Shown: positions 27,779 through 35,969, numbered from the stretch's first letter. The stretch is DNA of 64,000 nucleotides from Lujinxingia sediminis (GCF_004005565.1 NZ_SADD01000015.1:50035-114034), one strand, 5' to 3'. Made by a program: numbers and translations. The notes: generated by a model from the sequence alone, not told the origin.

Positions 27779-29266
27779 ATGACGACCACCACCTACGACA
27801 CTCGCCGCTGGCAGGCCGACATCGGCCTGGAGATCCACTGCCAGCTTCAAACCCGCACCCGGCTCTTCAGCCCCGGGCCGCTCCCGACCACCACCGAGAC
27901 AGCCCCCAACAGCCTGCTCACCCCCTTTGATCTGGGGCTCCCCGGCACGCTGCCGCAGCTCAATGAGCGCGCCGTCGATCTGGCGATCGTCGCCGGCATC
28001 GCGCTCGGGTGTGACATCGCCCCCCTCAGCCATTTTGACCGCAAGCACTACCTCTACCCCGACCTCCCCAGGGGCTATCAGATCACCCAGCAGGAGCGCC
28101 CCATCTGCCAGAAGGGGCGCATCCTCTTTGAGCATGAGGGCCAGCCCCACACCCTGCCCCTGCAACGCATTCACCTGGAGGAAGACGCCGGTCGCTCCCT
28201 GCACGAGAAGCTCCCGGGCCACACGCTCGTGGACTTAAACCGCGCCGGCACCCCGCTCATCGAGATCGTCACCGCTCCCGAGCTGCACTGCCCCCTGGCC
28301 ACCGAGGCCGCGCTGCGCGCCCTGCACCGCCTGATGGTCTGGCTCAAGATCTGCGATGGCAACCTCCAGGAAGGCTCGATGCGTTTTGACGCCAACATCT
28401 CCGTACGCCCCGCAGGTTCCGCTGAGCCCGGGGTGCGCTGCGAGCTCAAAAACCTCAACTCCTTTCGTTTTGTGCGCGAGGCGCTCACCGCCGAGATCGA
28501 CCGCCACATCGCGCTCCTCCAAAAGGGTCAGCCGGTCCGCTCCCAGACCCGCGCCTACGACGATCGCGCGCGCCAGACCCTGCTCCTGCGCGAGCGCGAC
28601 GCCCTGCCGGACTACCGATTTTTGCGCGATCCCGATCTTCCGCCCCTTCAGCTCGACGCCGCCCGCATAAAGCGCCTGCGCGAGCGCCACCCCGAGCACC
28701 CCGACGCCCTTGAGCGCCGCCTGGCCACGACCTTCAACCTCCCCGCCACCATCGCCCGCACCCTCTCGGAGTCCCGCGCCCGCGCCACCTTCTTCGAAAA
28801 CGCCACCGCAGAGTTTCCGCCCGACCTCCCCGACCAGGCCCGCCACGCCCGCGCCCAGGCAGCCGCCAACCTCCTCATCAACACGCTCTTAGGCCTGCTC
28901 GACACCGACCACCCCGATCTAAACGCGCTCGCCATCACCCCCGCCCACCTCGCCAGCATCGCCACCCTGCTGGCCGAGGGTGAGCTCAGCGCCACGGTCG
29001 CCGCCGCGCTCTGTGAGGAGGTCGCCCGCACCGGAGTCGACCCCTTACGCATTGTCGAAGCGCGCGCTTTGCGGCAATGTCGCGACCCGGAGCTCCTGGG
29101 GCGCCTGGTCGACGAGGTCCTACGCGACCACCCCGACCAGCTCGAAGCCTACCGCCGGGGCAAAACCAAACTCCTGGGCTTCTTTATTGGCCAGGCCATG
29201 CGCCGCGCTAAGGTTGAACCCGACCCTCAACTGCTAACCTCCATCTTTCGCGAGCGACTCTCATGA
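27779..29266 (+). CDS. gatB: Asp/Glu-tRNA amidotransferase subunit GatB
   Basis: tRNA-binding and kinase subunit of the amidotransferase; phosphorylates the misacylated Glu or Asp before amidation. The 495-residue product has DIGLEIHCQLQTRTRLFS at the start, HLEEDAGRSLHE, DLNRAGTPLIEIVTAPEL, RFDANISVRPAG and the C-terminal helical YqeY-like tail (LLGFFIGQAMRRAK). Length and motifs are normal for the family. It overlaps mtnA by ATGA, so the four genes form one unit. Confidence 0.95.
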   Translation: MTTTTYDTRRWQADIGLEIHCQLQTRTRLFSPGPLPTTTETAPNSLLTPFDLGLPGTLPQLNERAVDLAIVAGIALGCDIAPLSHFDRKHYLYPDLPRGYQITQQERPICQKGRILFEHEGQPHTLPLQRIHLEEDAGRSLHEKLPGHTLVDLNRAGTPLIEIVTAPELHCPLATEAALRALHRLMVWLKICDGNLQEGSMRFDANISVRPAGSAEPGVRCELKNLNSFRFVREALTAEIDRHIALLQKGQPVRSQTRAYDDRARQTLLLRERDALPDYRFLRDPDLPPLQLDAARIKRLRERHPEHPDALERRLATTFNLPATIARTLSESRARATFFENATAEFPPDLPDQARHARAQAAANLLINTLLGLLDTDHPDLNALAITPAHLASIATLLAEGELSATVAAALCEEVARTGVDPLRIVEARALRQCRDPELLGRLVDEVLRDHPDQLEAYRRGKTKLLGFFIGQAMRRAKVEPDPQLLTSIFRERLS

Positions 29267-30324
29267 CTGACGCCATCGCTTCCAACGTCGTCCCCTTGAG
29301 CTGGGAGGGCGACCGCGCCACCGGCCGCCTCCTGATGCTCGACCAGCGCCTGCTCCCCACCGAGGAAGTCTGGCTGAAGATGCACAGCGCCGAAGACGTC
29401 GCCCGCGGCATCCGCGAGATGGTCATCCGCGGTGCCCCGGCCATCGGTATCGCCGCGGCCTTCGGCATGGCCATGGGCATGCGCGCCTTTGAGGGCCCCC
29501 TGCACGAGCGCCCCTCCGAGTTCGGTCGCCTGCACACCCTCCTCGCCAGCACTCGCCCCACCGCCGTCAACCTCTTCTGGGCCCTGGAGCGCTGCGCTCG
29601 CGTCGCTGAACGCCTGCGCGACGCCGACAACGCCTCGCTCACCGACGCCCTCTTTGACGAGGCCGACCAGATCTTCCAGGACGACCGCGACAACAACCTG
29701 CGACTGGGCAACTACGGTGCCGCCCTTTTTGAGGGCCCCACCCGCATCCTCACCCACTGCAACACCGGCGCGCTCGCCACGGGCGGCTACGGCACAGCCC
29801 TCGGCGTCATCCGCGCCCTGCACGCCTCAGGCAAACTCAACCACGTCTTCATCGACGAGACGCGCCCCTACCTCCAGGGCGCTCGCCTCACCGCCTGGGA
29901 ATGCGTCAAAGAGGGCATCGACGCCACGCTCATCACCGACTCGATGGCCGCCCACTTCATGAAGCTCGGCCAGGTCGACGCCGTCATCCTCGGCACCGAC
30001 CGCATCGCCCGTAACGGCGACGTCGCCAACAAGATCGGCACCTACGGCCTGGCCGTGCTCTGCAAACACCACAACATCCCCTTCTACGTCGCCACCCCCC
30101 TCTCCACCATCGATCTGAACACCGCCAACGGCGACGACATCGAGATCGAACAACGCGACCCCACCGAGGTCACCCACATCGGTGGCCGCCAGATGGCCCC
30201 CGAAGGCGTCGGCGTCGCCCACCCCGCCTTCGACGTCACCCCCGCCGAGCTCGTCACCGCCATCATCACCGAAGCCGGCGTCGTCTACCCCCCCTACACC
30301 GACACCCTCCCCACGTTATTCTAA
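29263..30324 (+). CDS. mtnA: 5-methylthioribose-1-phosphate isomerase
   Basis: Isomerises methylthioribose-1-phosphate to methylthioribulose-1-phosphate in the methionine salvage pathway. The 353-residue protein has the eIF2B-like fold with IRGAPAIGIAAAFGMAMGMR, the catalytic Cys in THCNTGALATGGYGTALG, and the catalytic Asp in LGTDRIARNGDVANKIGTY. It is coupled to gatB by an ATGA overlap, an uncommon operon partner. No other methionine-salvage gene is in the window. Confidence 0.93.
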   Translation: MTDAIASNVVPLSWEGDRATGRLLMLDQRLLPTEEVWLKMHSAEDVARGIREMVIRGAPAIGIAAAFGMAMGMRAFEGPLHERPSEFGRLHTLLASTRPTAVNLFWALERCARVAERLRDADNASLTDALFDEADQIFQDDRDNNLRLGNYGAALFEGPTRILTHCNTGALATGGYGTALGVIRALHASGKLNHVFIDETRPYLQGARLTAWECVKEGIDATLITDSMAAHFMKLGQVDAVILGTDRIARNGDVANKIGTYGLAVLCKHHNIPFYVATPLSTIDLNTANGDDIEIEQRDPTEVTHIGGRQMAPEGVGVAHPAFDVTPAELVTAIITEAGVVYPPYTDTLPTLF

Positions 30325-30334
30325 TTTTTTCGTT

Positions 30335-30400
30335 CAGGGAGAGCGGTGATTTTTTTAATCAGGGAGAGCGGTGATTTTTTTAATCAGGGAGAGCGGTGAC
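30335..30400. repeat. Three tandem copies of a 25-bp direct repeat
   Basis: The sequence CAGGGAGAGCGGTGAT starts at 30335, 30360 and 30385, an exact 25-bp period, with a TTTTTTAAT spacer in each unit. It begins 11 bases after mtnA and ends about 60 bases before the next gene. The T-run in each unit is not preceded by a hairpin. Confidence 0.85.
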
Positions 30401-30458
30401 GATGGTGGAAATAATGCAACGACGATAAGGGCTTAGCAGGCACCCCATCCCGGACTTT

Positions 30459-30815
30459 ATGGAGCGCGCAATGCACGAGACGCCCGACGCCGAAAACGCC
30501 ACAACGCCCGACAACGCCGCGAAGGCCGATAACCCCGACGAGCTGATCCTCGGCCTGATCCCCCCGCAGCGCTTTTTGCAGGGCGCGGCGATGCTGCCGG
30601 CCATCACCATCGCCGCCTCCCTGGGCGCGCCCACCCTGGCCATCGGCTTTGCCTCGGGGGGGCTGGCGCTCTTCTTCTTCATCGTCCTGCGCGCCCTGCT
30701 CGACCGCCGCGCCCTGCCCCCCAAAGTCTGGGCGCTGGCCGCCGCGCAGGCGCTGGCTTCGGGTTATGTCTTCTACGTCCACGGCTTCAACGTGGAGGCG
30801 ATGCTGGGGGTCTAA
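30459..30815 (+). CDS. Small integral membrane protein, unknown
   Basis: A 118-residue protein with an acidic, Asn/Asp-rich N-terminus (to about residue 40) and three hydrophobic segments: FLQGAAMLPAITIAASLGAP, LAIGFASGGLALFFFIVLRA and VWALAAAQALASGYVFYV. It starts at ATG 30459 or at 30471. No family is recognised. It is the last plus-strand gene before the second tandem array. Confidence 0.6.
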   Translation: MERAMHETPDAENATTPDNAAKADNPDELILGLIPPQRFLQGAAMLPAITIAASLGAPTLAIGFASGGLALFFFIVLRALLDRRALPPKVWALAAAQALASGYVFYVHGFNVEAMLGV

Positions 30816-30923
30816 AACCATCCCTCCGACCCGCTCAAAGCTCGACGCACTGAACAGGCTTTCAAGATTTATGATGAGAAAAGTGTTCCTGAACACTTCC
30901 ATCGCGATCCGATGAAGCGTCGG

Positions 30924-31133
30924 AAGGTTCGCGAACACCTTCCGCCTTCATCGATGAACGATTTCTGGGTTCGCGAACACCTTCCGCCTTCATCGATGAA
31001 CGATTTCTGGGTTCGCGAACACCTTTTCTGATCATCGATGAACGCGTTGCGGGCTCGCGAACACCTTTTCCGATCATCGATGAACGCGTTGCGGGCTCAC
31101 GAACACTTTTCCCGATCATCGAACCCCGAAAAA
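30924..31133. repeat. 42-bp tandem repeat array 2
   Basis: Five units start at 30926, 30968, 31010, 31052 and 31094, an exact 42-bp period. The first three begin GGTTCGCGAACACC and the last two GGCTC(G/A)CGAACAC; the middle holds CATCGATGAACG. Each early unit has two 10-bp palindromes, GTTCGCGAAC and TCATCGATGA. The sequence is unrelated to array 1 although the period is the same. The minus strand is open through it (14-residue repeats such as SSMIGKGVREPATR), but no signal supports a gene. Confidence 0.93.
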
Positions 31134-31191
31134 AAGGCTTTTGAGCCCTCGGTCCTCCCATCAAGGAGAGAAACGAACACTCAAAAGCCTT
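31134..31191. repeat. 12-bp inverted repeat with 34-base spacer
   Basis: Perfect arms AAGGCTTTTGAG (31134-31145) and CTCAAAAGCCTT (31180-31191), preceded by a run of A and followed by TAAT. It lies directly after array 2 and downstream of the minus-strand gene ending at 31246. On the minus strand it could act as a long-loop terminator because the left arm is followed there by a T-run. Confidence 0.7.
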
Positions 31192-31245
31192 AATACGCCT
31201 CATGCCCCCCGAGCGTGGAGCCTCCCGAGGTCCCGGCGACTCGAT

Positions 31246-32247
31246 TCAGTGCAGCACGATCTCTCGCCGCGCCCGAAACGCGGCCAGCCCCAGCGCTCCG
31301 AGCAGGAAGGGAAGGCTCGGGCCGCCCGTCAAAGGTGCCTGAGCGCAGCCGCCCTCCTCATCAAGGCTGCCTTCGCTCGGCTCATCGACCCGCTCGCCAT
31401 CAGTGGTATCACCACCGCCGGGGGTATCGGGGGTACCGGGGGTGGGCGCTTCACACTCAAGCACCACGTCTTCATCGCCGGCGACGGCCTGAAACTCTTC
31501 CCCGGGCAAGAAGGCGGCGACCATGACGTTGACCTCCCCGCCCTCCACGCCGCCGTTGACGCCGGTGCCTTCGCTCTCGCAGCCGGTGTACACGCGGTCA
31601 AAGCCACGCCCCACCCAGCTTGAGCCCGGCACGCGCTCCTCGCCAACGGTGCTCAGCGGCGACCAGCGCTCCCCGTCGACGCGGGTCTCAAAAAAGAGGG
31701 CGTCGGCCCAGGGCTCGGCCTCCGCGCTCAGCTCCACCTCGACCTCCACCCAGCTCGCGCCGATCTCGATGCTGCACGCATCGTCGACCGCGACCTGAAG
31801 ATCGCCCGTCTGAGGCTCCGAGAGGCGCAGGGTGCCGAGCGTGGTGGGCAGCGGCGCCTCATCCACCACGTTAAAGACAAACTCCGGGAGCTCCGAAAAG
31901 TCGCACTCCGGGCCGGGATCCAGGCGGTAGCTCTGCCCCGGCTCCAGCTCCCCGTTGAAGTAGACGTAAAACCAGCGCTCGTCACGACCGGGCAGCGCCA
32001 CCGACTGAATGGCGATGGGCACCTCTTCGCCACTCGTAGCGTTAAAGAGCTGCATGTTGGTCGGGGCCGTTCCATCGTAGCTGGCCGCGTAGATGCCCGC
32101 GCTGATGTTGGCAGGCACGGTGGCACCGGCCAGCGAAAAGCCCTGCTCCCCTCCCGGGCAGACCACCGAACAGGCCCAGGCCGCCCCGCCCACAAGCATC
32201 ATCCCCGTGCCGATCATCGAGGCACACATCACCACGCGTTTTCGCAT
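31246..32247 (-). CDS. Secreted protein with MYXO-CTERM-like C-terminus
   Basis: A 333-residue exported protein. Residues 1-26 form a signal peptide (MIGTGMMLVGGAAWACS region). The body has two Ig/FN3-like beta regions, a low-complexity Pro/Gly/Asp linker (PGTPDTPGGGDTTDG) and a C-terminal sorting-like tail: a Gly-Gly-Cys, then a hydrophobic segment LPFLLGALGLAAF and basic RARRE. This Cys-plus-transmembrane-plus-Arg layout resembles MYXO-CTERM signals, which are processed for surface anchoring in Myxococcota. The ATG at 32247 fits a GGGAG site; a GTG at 32253 is also in frame. The ligand or function is unknown. Confidence 0.72.
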   Translation of the reverse strand: MRKRVVMCASMIGTGMMLVGGAAWACSVVCPGGEQGFSLAGATVPANISAGIYAASYDGTAPTNMQLFNATSGEEVPIAIQSVALPGRDERWFYVYFNGELEPGQSYRLDPGPECDFSELPEFVFNVVDEAPLPTTLGTLRLSEPQTGDLQVAVDDACSIEIGASWVEVEVELSAEAEPWADALFFETRVDGERWSPLSTVGEERVPGSSWVGRGFDRVYTGCESEGTGVNGGVEGGEVNVMVAAFLPGEEFQAVAGDEDVVLECEAPTPGTPDTPGGGDTTDGERVDEPSEGSLDEEGGCAQAPLTGGPSLPFLLGALGLAAFRARREIVLH

Positions 32248-32363
32248 CGTCACACTCCCTGCTTCAAGCCATCTGTCTCGGGTGAGAAGTCATCGGCGCC
32301 GACGCTACCTGATCTCCCCCCCGAACTTCAACGCAGATGCTCAGCGCGCAGGCACGAGCCCTT

Positions 32364-33284
32364 TCAGTTCAGCCCGACGAGCGCCTCGCCATCGAAGCAG
32401 CAGAAGTCGCAATGGGCCGAAAACGCCTCCCCGCAACGGGTGCAGATCTTGCGGCGCGGCCCGAACCCGGTGGGCGGCAGCGCGGTGAGGCGCACGTTGA
32501 GCTCGGGCAGCATCAGGGTACCGTCGACCGGGCAGCGCACCTGCCCCATCGCCCCGTAGCGCCCGCAACGCCGGCAGCGAAGCAGCGGGACGGTGGGCAT
32601 CACCCCGGCCATCTCGACGCTCTCCAGGGGCACCAGCGCCTCGTCGTCGTGGGGGCAGCGCGTCTGATCGGGCGGCCCCTCGTAGCCGCAGGTGCGACAG
32701 ACCCGAAACGTGGCCTGGGCGGCTCTCCCCACGAGCTCATCGCTGAGCACCAGGCCATCGTGCGGGCAATAGCGCGCGTCGGTCTCATAGCGTCGCCCGC
32801 AGCGCGCGCAGGCGCGCTGCGGGCCTTGCGGCGAGTCCACCGCCGCAACCCTGAGCGCGCATCCATCGTAGGGGCAGCGCTCCATGAGCGCAGGAAACGT
32901 GCGTCCGCAGCCGGGGCATTCGCGCGTATGAGGCGTCGGCTCGCCAGTGGCCAGAAGCTCCTGGAGGTTTTCTTTGAGCGCGGCGCGGGTGGCCTCACCC
33001 GAGGTGGCCGCGCCCCCGCCCTCCAGACGCGCCGACGGGGCATGATGAGGCGCCGGCGAACCTTCGAGCTGAAGGGTGCGCGCCACGTCCAGAGCGGTCG
33101 CCGAGGAGGCATCAGGCGTCGAGGGCCCCGCCGCAGCGCGCGCGCGACGCCGAAGCCAGATACCCGTCATCACCAGCAGCACCGCCGCCGCGGCCAGAAG
33201 CCACGCTGAAGCCGAGCTCGGAGCCCCCCCCGCTGCCGGTAGTGTCGCGACCACCGCGCATTGCCTGGTACGCCATGCGTTCAT
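32364..33284 (-). CDS. Membrane protein with five zinc-ribbon repeats
   Basis: A 306-residue protein: one N-terminal membrane segment (AWLLAAAAVLLVMTGIWL, about residues 24-41), a variable Ala/Ser/Pro-rich linker, then five tandem zinc ribbons of about 30-40 residues. Each has CxxC, then about 10-12 residues, then CxxD or CCFD (CPGCGRTFPALMERCPYDGC, CARCGRRYETDARYCPHDG, CRTCG...CPHDD, CRRCG...CPVDG, CTRCG...CCFDG). The ATG at 33284 is chosen from the membrane segment; upstream in-frame sequence to 33425 has no support. Such ribbons often mediate protein binding near kinases in this group. Function unknown. Confidence 0.72.
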   Translation of the reverse strand: MNAWRTRQCAVVATLPAAGGAPSSASAWLLAAAAVLLVMTGIWLRRRARAAAGPSTPDASSATALDVARTLQLEGSPAPHHAPSARLEGGGAATSGEATRAALKENLQELLATGEPTPHTRECPGCGRTFPALMERCPYDGCALRVAAVDSPQGPQRACARCGRRYETDARYCPHDGLVLSDELVGRAAQATFRVCRTCGYEGPPDQTRCPHDDEALVPLESVEMAGVMPTVPLLRCRRCGRYGAMGQVRCPVDGTLMLPELNVRLTALPPTGFGPRRKICTRCGEAFSAHCDFCCFDGEALVGLN

Positions 33285-33473
33285 CGTTGCGTCCGATCGT
33301 AGGATGACCACCCGAGAGCCTTCTCTCGAATATAACAACGTCAGCGGCGCAGGGAAAAAGTCGTCGGGAGCTCTCCACCCCCCGGGAGCACACTCGCATG
33401 CCACAGGGCGTCGGCTCCCGGGCATCGCCGGAGGACCAGGATCCGAAGGCAGGTCTGTGGGACTGCGTGGACG

Positions 33474-33508
33474 AAAAAAACGCCGGCGCTCCGATCGGAG
33501 CGCCGGCG
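33474..33508 (-). terminator. Terminator downstream of Kazal lipoprotein 1
   Basis: A perfect 28-base palindrome at 33481-33508 (two 14-base arms beginning CGCCGGCGCTCCGA) followed on the minus strand by seven T. It lies about 60 bases after the stop of the minus-strand Kazal gene. Confidence 0.9.
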
Positions 33509-33566
33509 TGAGGGCGTTCGCAGCGTGTTTAAAGGGCCTGAGACGCGCTCAGGCTGCTCGCCAGCT

Positions 33567-34442
33567 TTAGAGAGTCAAGCCACCGCCCGAGGCCAGGCAG
33601 CTATCCAGCGCCTCGGTCTGCTCCCAGCCGCATTTGCCATCAAAGCAGCCGCAGCTGGTGTACTCCTGATCATAACAGGCGTACTCCGGCAGGTACTCAC
33701 AGGTGGTGATCAGATCGTCGGTGATCGATCCGCAGAGCTGACCGGAGCAACCGCCCACTTTACAGTCGAGAGCGCTGCGACACTCCGGCTTCTCGGCACG
33801 GCACTCACCCTCGTAGGCCACAGCCACACCGGCGCAGCCGGCCTCACAGCTGTTGCCGTAGGTCTGACCGTCTTCACCGCAGACCGGATCGTAGATCTGA
33901 GGACAGAAACACCCCTCAGACCGGCACTCACCCTCGTAGGCCACACCCACATCGGCGCAGCCGGCCTCACAGCTGTTGCCGTAGGTCTGACCGTCTTCAC
34001 CACAGACCGGATCGTAGATTCGAGGGCAATAACATCCCTCGGGCTCACACTCACCCTCGTAGGCCACACCCACATCGGCGCAGCCGGCCTCGCAGCTGTT
34101 GCCGTAGGTCTGACCGTCTTCACCACAGACCGGATCGTAGACCTGAGGGCAATAGCACCCCTCGGGCTCACACTCCCCCTCATAGGCGACCGGAACACCG
34201 GCACAGCTGGCCTTGCAGCTGTTCCCGTAGGTCTGACCATCTTTGCCGCAGACCGGAGCAACCACCGCCGGGCACATGCAGCGATCCCCGAGATCAATGA
34301 CCTCCTTCAGCGAGTCTCCGCCCAGCGCCCCCTGGGAGGCGGCGGGCTCTTCGGTTTCGGTGCTTCCACACCCCACCGCCACCGCCGCCACCAACGCCCC
34401 CATGACCAGCGAGCCACACCATGACTTCCACATCATTCGCAT
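33567..34442 (-). CDS. Kazal lipoprotein 1: four Kazal domains plus Cys cluster
   Basis: A 291-residue lipoprotein with signal peptide ending in AVGC (Cys25). Four Kazal-type serine-protease-inhibitor domains follow, each with CxCPxxxxPVCGxDGQTYGNSC and a closing VAYEGEC. The predicted P1 residues (second after the first loop Cys, as in avian ovomucoids) are Ala, Gln, Arg and Gln. A different Cys-rich domain of about nine Cys (SALDCKVGGCSGQLCG onwards) ends the protein. The ATG at 34442 has AAAGGAG in front; an upstream ATG at 34460 overlaps that site. Internal modules repeat with a period of about 123 bases, a sign of recent duplication. Role as a surface protease inhibitor is inferred. Confidence 0.85.
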   Translation of the reverse strand: MRMMWKSWCGSLVMGALVAAVAVGCGSTETEEPAASQGALGGDSLKEVIDLGDRCMCPAVVAPVCGKDGQTYGNSCKASCAGVPVAYEGECEPEGCYCPQVYDPVCGEDGQTYGNSCEAGCADVGVAYEGECEPEGCYCPRIYDPVCGEDGQTYGNSCEAGCADVGVAYEGECRSEGCFCPQIYDPVCGEDGQTYGNSCEAGCAGVAVAYEGECRAEKPECRSALDCKVGGCSGQLCGSITDDLITTCEYLPEYACYDQEYTSCGCFDGKCGWEQTEALDSCLASGGGLTL

Positions 34443-34508
34443 CGTCTCTCCTTTATCCATTCACAAAAACCGATAAAGACGCCCCCCGGGGCAGGCGTCC
34501 AACGCCGT

Positions 34509-34696
34509 GAGCGAGCATTCCCTTGCAGTGCCCCCCCTCGCCAGAGAGACGCGCCCGCAGACGCGTGCTGCACACGGGCGCCGGGGGCTCGGGCTGACGT
34601 CGGTCGTTGCGCCCTCACTCGCTGCGCCGACGTCGTTGTGCCCGGGCCCCTCGCGTCCCTGGCGATGGGGTGCCCTGCAAGGGCCCCTGGTCGCTC
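34509..34696. repeat. Long imperfect inverted repeat of about 188 bp
   Basis: The outer arms GAGCGA and TCGCTC (34509-34514, 34691-34696), then CCTTGCAG (34521-34528) with CTGCAAGG (34675-34682), CTCGCCAG with CTGGCGA, and a central GACGTCGG with CCGACGTC are arranged symmetrically, so the whole stretch can fold into one long irregular hairpin. It lies upstream of Kazal gene 1 and contains no supported gene. It could be a non-autonomous inverted-repeat element or a structured RNA. Confidence 0.6.
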
Positions 34697-34802
34697 AAAG
34701 TGGGTAGACTATAACCGTGCCCCTCATCGATGTGAGGTGTCGCATTGTTAAGCATGGTGTGTAGATGTTGCGCGAGAGCGGTGCATCCCCTCAGCGGGGC
34801 CA

Positions 34803-34840
34803 CACAAAAAAAGCGGCGCCCCTCTCGGAGCGCCGCTTTT
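34803..34840 (-). terminator. Terminator downstream of Kazal lipoprotein 2
   Basis: An 11-bp stem (34809-34819 with 34830-34840) with a 10-base loop, followed on the minus strand by a run of seven T. It lies about 50 bases after the stop of the minus-strand gene at 34893. Confidence 0.88.
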
Positions 34841-34892
34841 CGTCATACGCGTCGTTCGCAACCTCAGCGGGGCGAATTGCCCTCAGCACATC

Positions 34893-35633
34893 TTAAAACC
34901 CGCCACACGCCCCTTCGTAAGCCACGGCCACATCGACGCAGGCCGCCTGGCAGGAGTTGCCGTAGGTGTGGCCATCTTCGCCGCAGACCGGCGCGTGAAT
35001 CATCGGGCAGATGCAGTCCGCAGGAGGGAGCCGTCGGCAGGCGCCTTCATAGGCGATATCGACCCCGGCGCAGCCGGCTTTGCAGCCGTTGGAATAGGTC
35101 TGACCATCGGCACCACACACCGGCCTATACTCTTCGGTGCAGACGCAGTCGCCCGGGCCGTCATCGCGGCACTCGCCATCGTAGGCGACCGCCACATCGA
35201 CGCAGGCCGCATGGCAGGAGTTGCCGTAGGTGGTGCCATCTTCGCCACAGACCGGCGCATGAATCATCGGGCAGATGCAGTGGGCCGGAGGCGTCTCCCC
35301 GGGCGGAGGCTCCGCCGGATACGCGTCCTCGTCGATGTCTTCATTCTCATAATAATCCTCGGGCTGCTCACCGGGCGGAGGCTCCGCCGGATACGCGTCC
35401 TCGTCGATGTCTTCATTCTCATAATAATCCTCGGGCTGCTCACCGGGCGGAGGCTCGTCGGCCGGCGACTCCCCATTCGGATCGGGGTTGTCGATATGAT
35501 CGTTCTCCACCGCCCCCTGAGCGCTGGCCGCGTCGTCGGGGACGACCTCGCCGCCACAGCCCACAAGAGCCATCATCAGCAGCGCGCATAACGCGCCTCG
35601 AAGTCCAAATCCATGCATCATTTTAGTCATCAT
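34893..35633 (-). CDS. Kazal lipoprotein 2: acidic repeats plus three Kazal domains
   Basis: A 246-residue lipoprotein with signal peptide ending in LVGC (Cys26). A linker of two perfect 24-residue acidic repeats (containing PPPGEQPEDYYENEDIDEDA) follows, encoded by an exact 72-bp DNA repeat. Three Kazal domains end the protein (CICPMIHAPVCG, CVCTEEYRPVCG, CICPMIHAPVCG), with predicted P1 residues Met, Glu and Met. The ATG at 35633 has GGGAGG upstream. It is a paralogue of the flanking Kazal genes and lies between them, each with its own terminator, so the three are separate transcription units. A surface-exposed inhibitor role is inferred. Confidence 0.85.
   Translation of the reverse strand: MMTKMMHGFGLRGALCALLMMALVGCGGEVVPDDAASAQGAVENDHIDNPDPNGESPADEPPPGEQPEDYYENEDIDEDAYPAEPPPGEQPEDYYENEDIDEDAYPAEPPPGETPPAHCICPMIHAPVCGEDGTTYGNSCHAACVDVAVAYDGECRDDGPGDCVCTEEYRPVCGADGQTYSNGCKAGCAGVDIAYEGACRRLPPADCICPMIHAPVCGEDGHTYGNSCQAACVDVAVAYEGACGGF
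35301..35453. repeat. 72-bp tandem repeat within Kazal gene 2
   Basis: The unit beginning GGGCGGAGGCTC starts at 35301, 35373 and 35445 (partial). The first two copies appear identical over 72 bases. It keeps the frame and encodes 24-residue acidic Pro/Glu/Tyr repeats. Confidence 0.9.
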
Positions 35634-35969
35634 GTTGACCTCCCTGGTCAGTTATCGGTTGATGTTGCGAACGTCCCATCCATCAAAGCAATGCCTGTGC
35701 CAGACACGCGACACCTGTTGGATCGTCAGTAAACGCGCCATCTAAGGCCCATCACACCGATCGCGCGCGTCCCTCACTCCCTCAAAATTTCGGCATCGAA
35801 CCACAGCGCGCGCTCAAAGATCTGTGAAACAAAACGAAACGCCGACCCTGTCCGGCCCGCACCGCCTGAGGACGCGCTGCGGCGCCTTCGCGATGAACGC
35901 ATCGGATCAACGCATAAAAAAAGGCCCCCCTTCTCGGGGAGCCTCCTCTACGACGAGCTGACCTCAGAC
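35634..35969. other. Intergenic region between Kazal genes 2 and 3
   Basis: About 336 bases. It holds the terminator of Kazal gene 3 (35915-35944) and must hold the promoter of gene 2. No gene is supported here. Confidence 0.6.
35915..35944 (-). terminator. Terminator downstream of Kazal lipoprotein 3
   Basis: A 9-bp stem (35922-35930 with 35936-35944, one G-T wobble) and a 5-base loop are followed on the minus strand by seven T. It lies about 25 bases after the stop of the minus-strand gene at 35970. Confidence 0.85.

Noticed and set aside
30862..31203. Minus-strand frame with 14-residue SSMIGKGVREP repeats
   Set aside because: Again a translation of a 42-bp array without a start signal; no composition bias in favour of coding.
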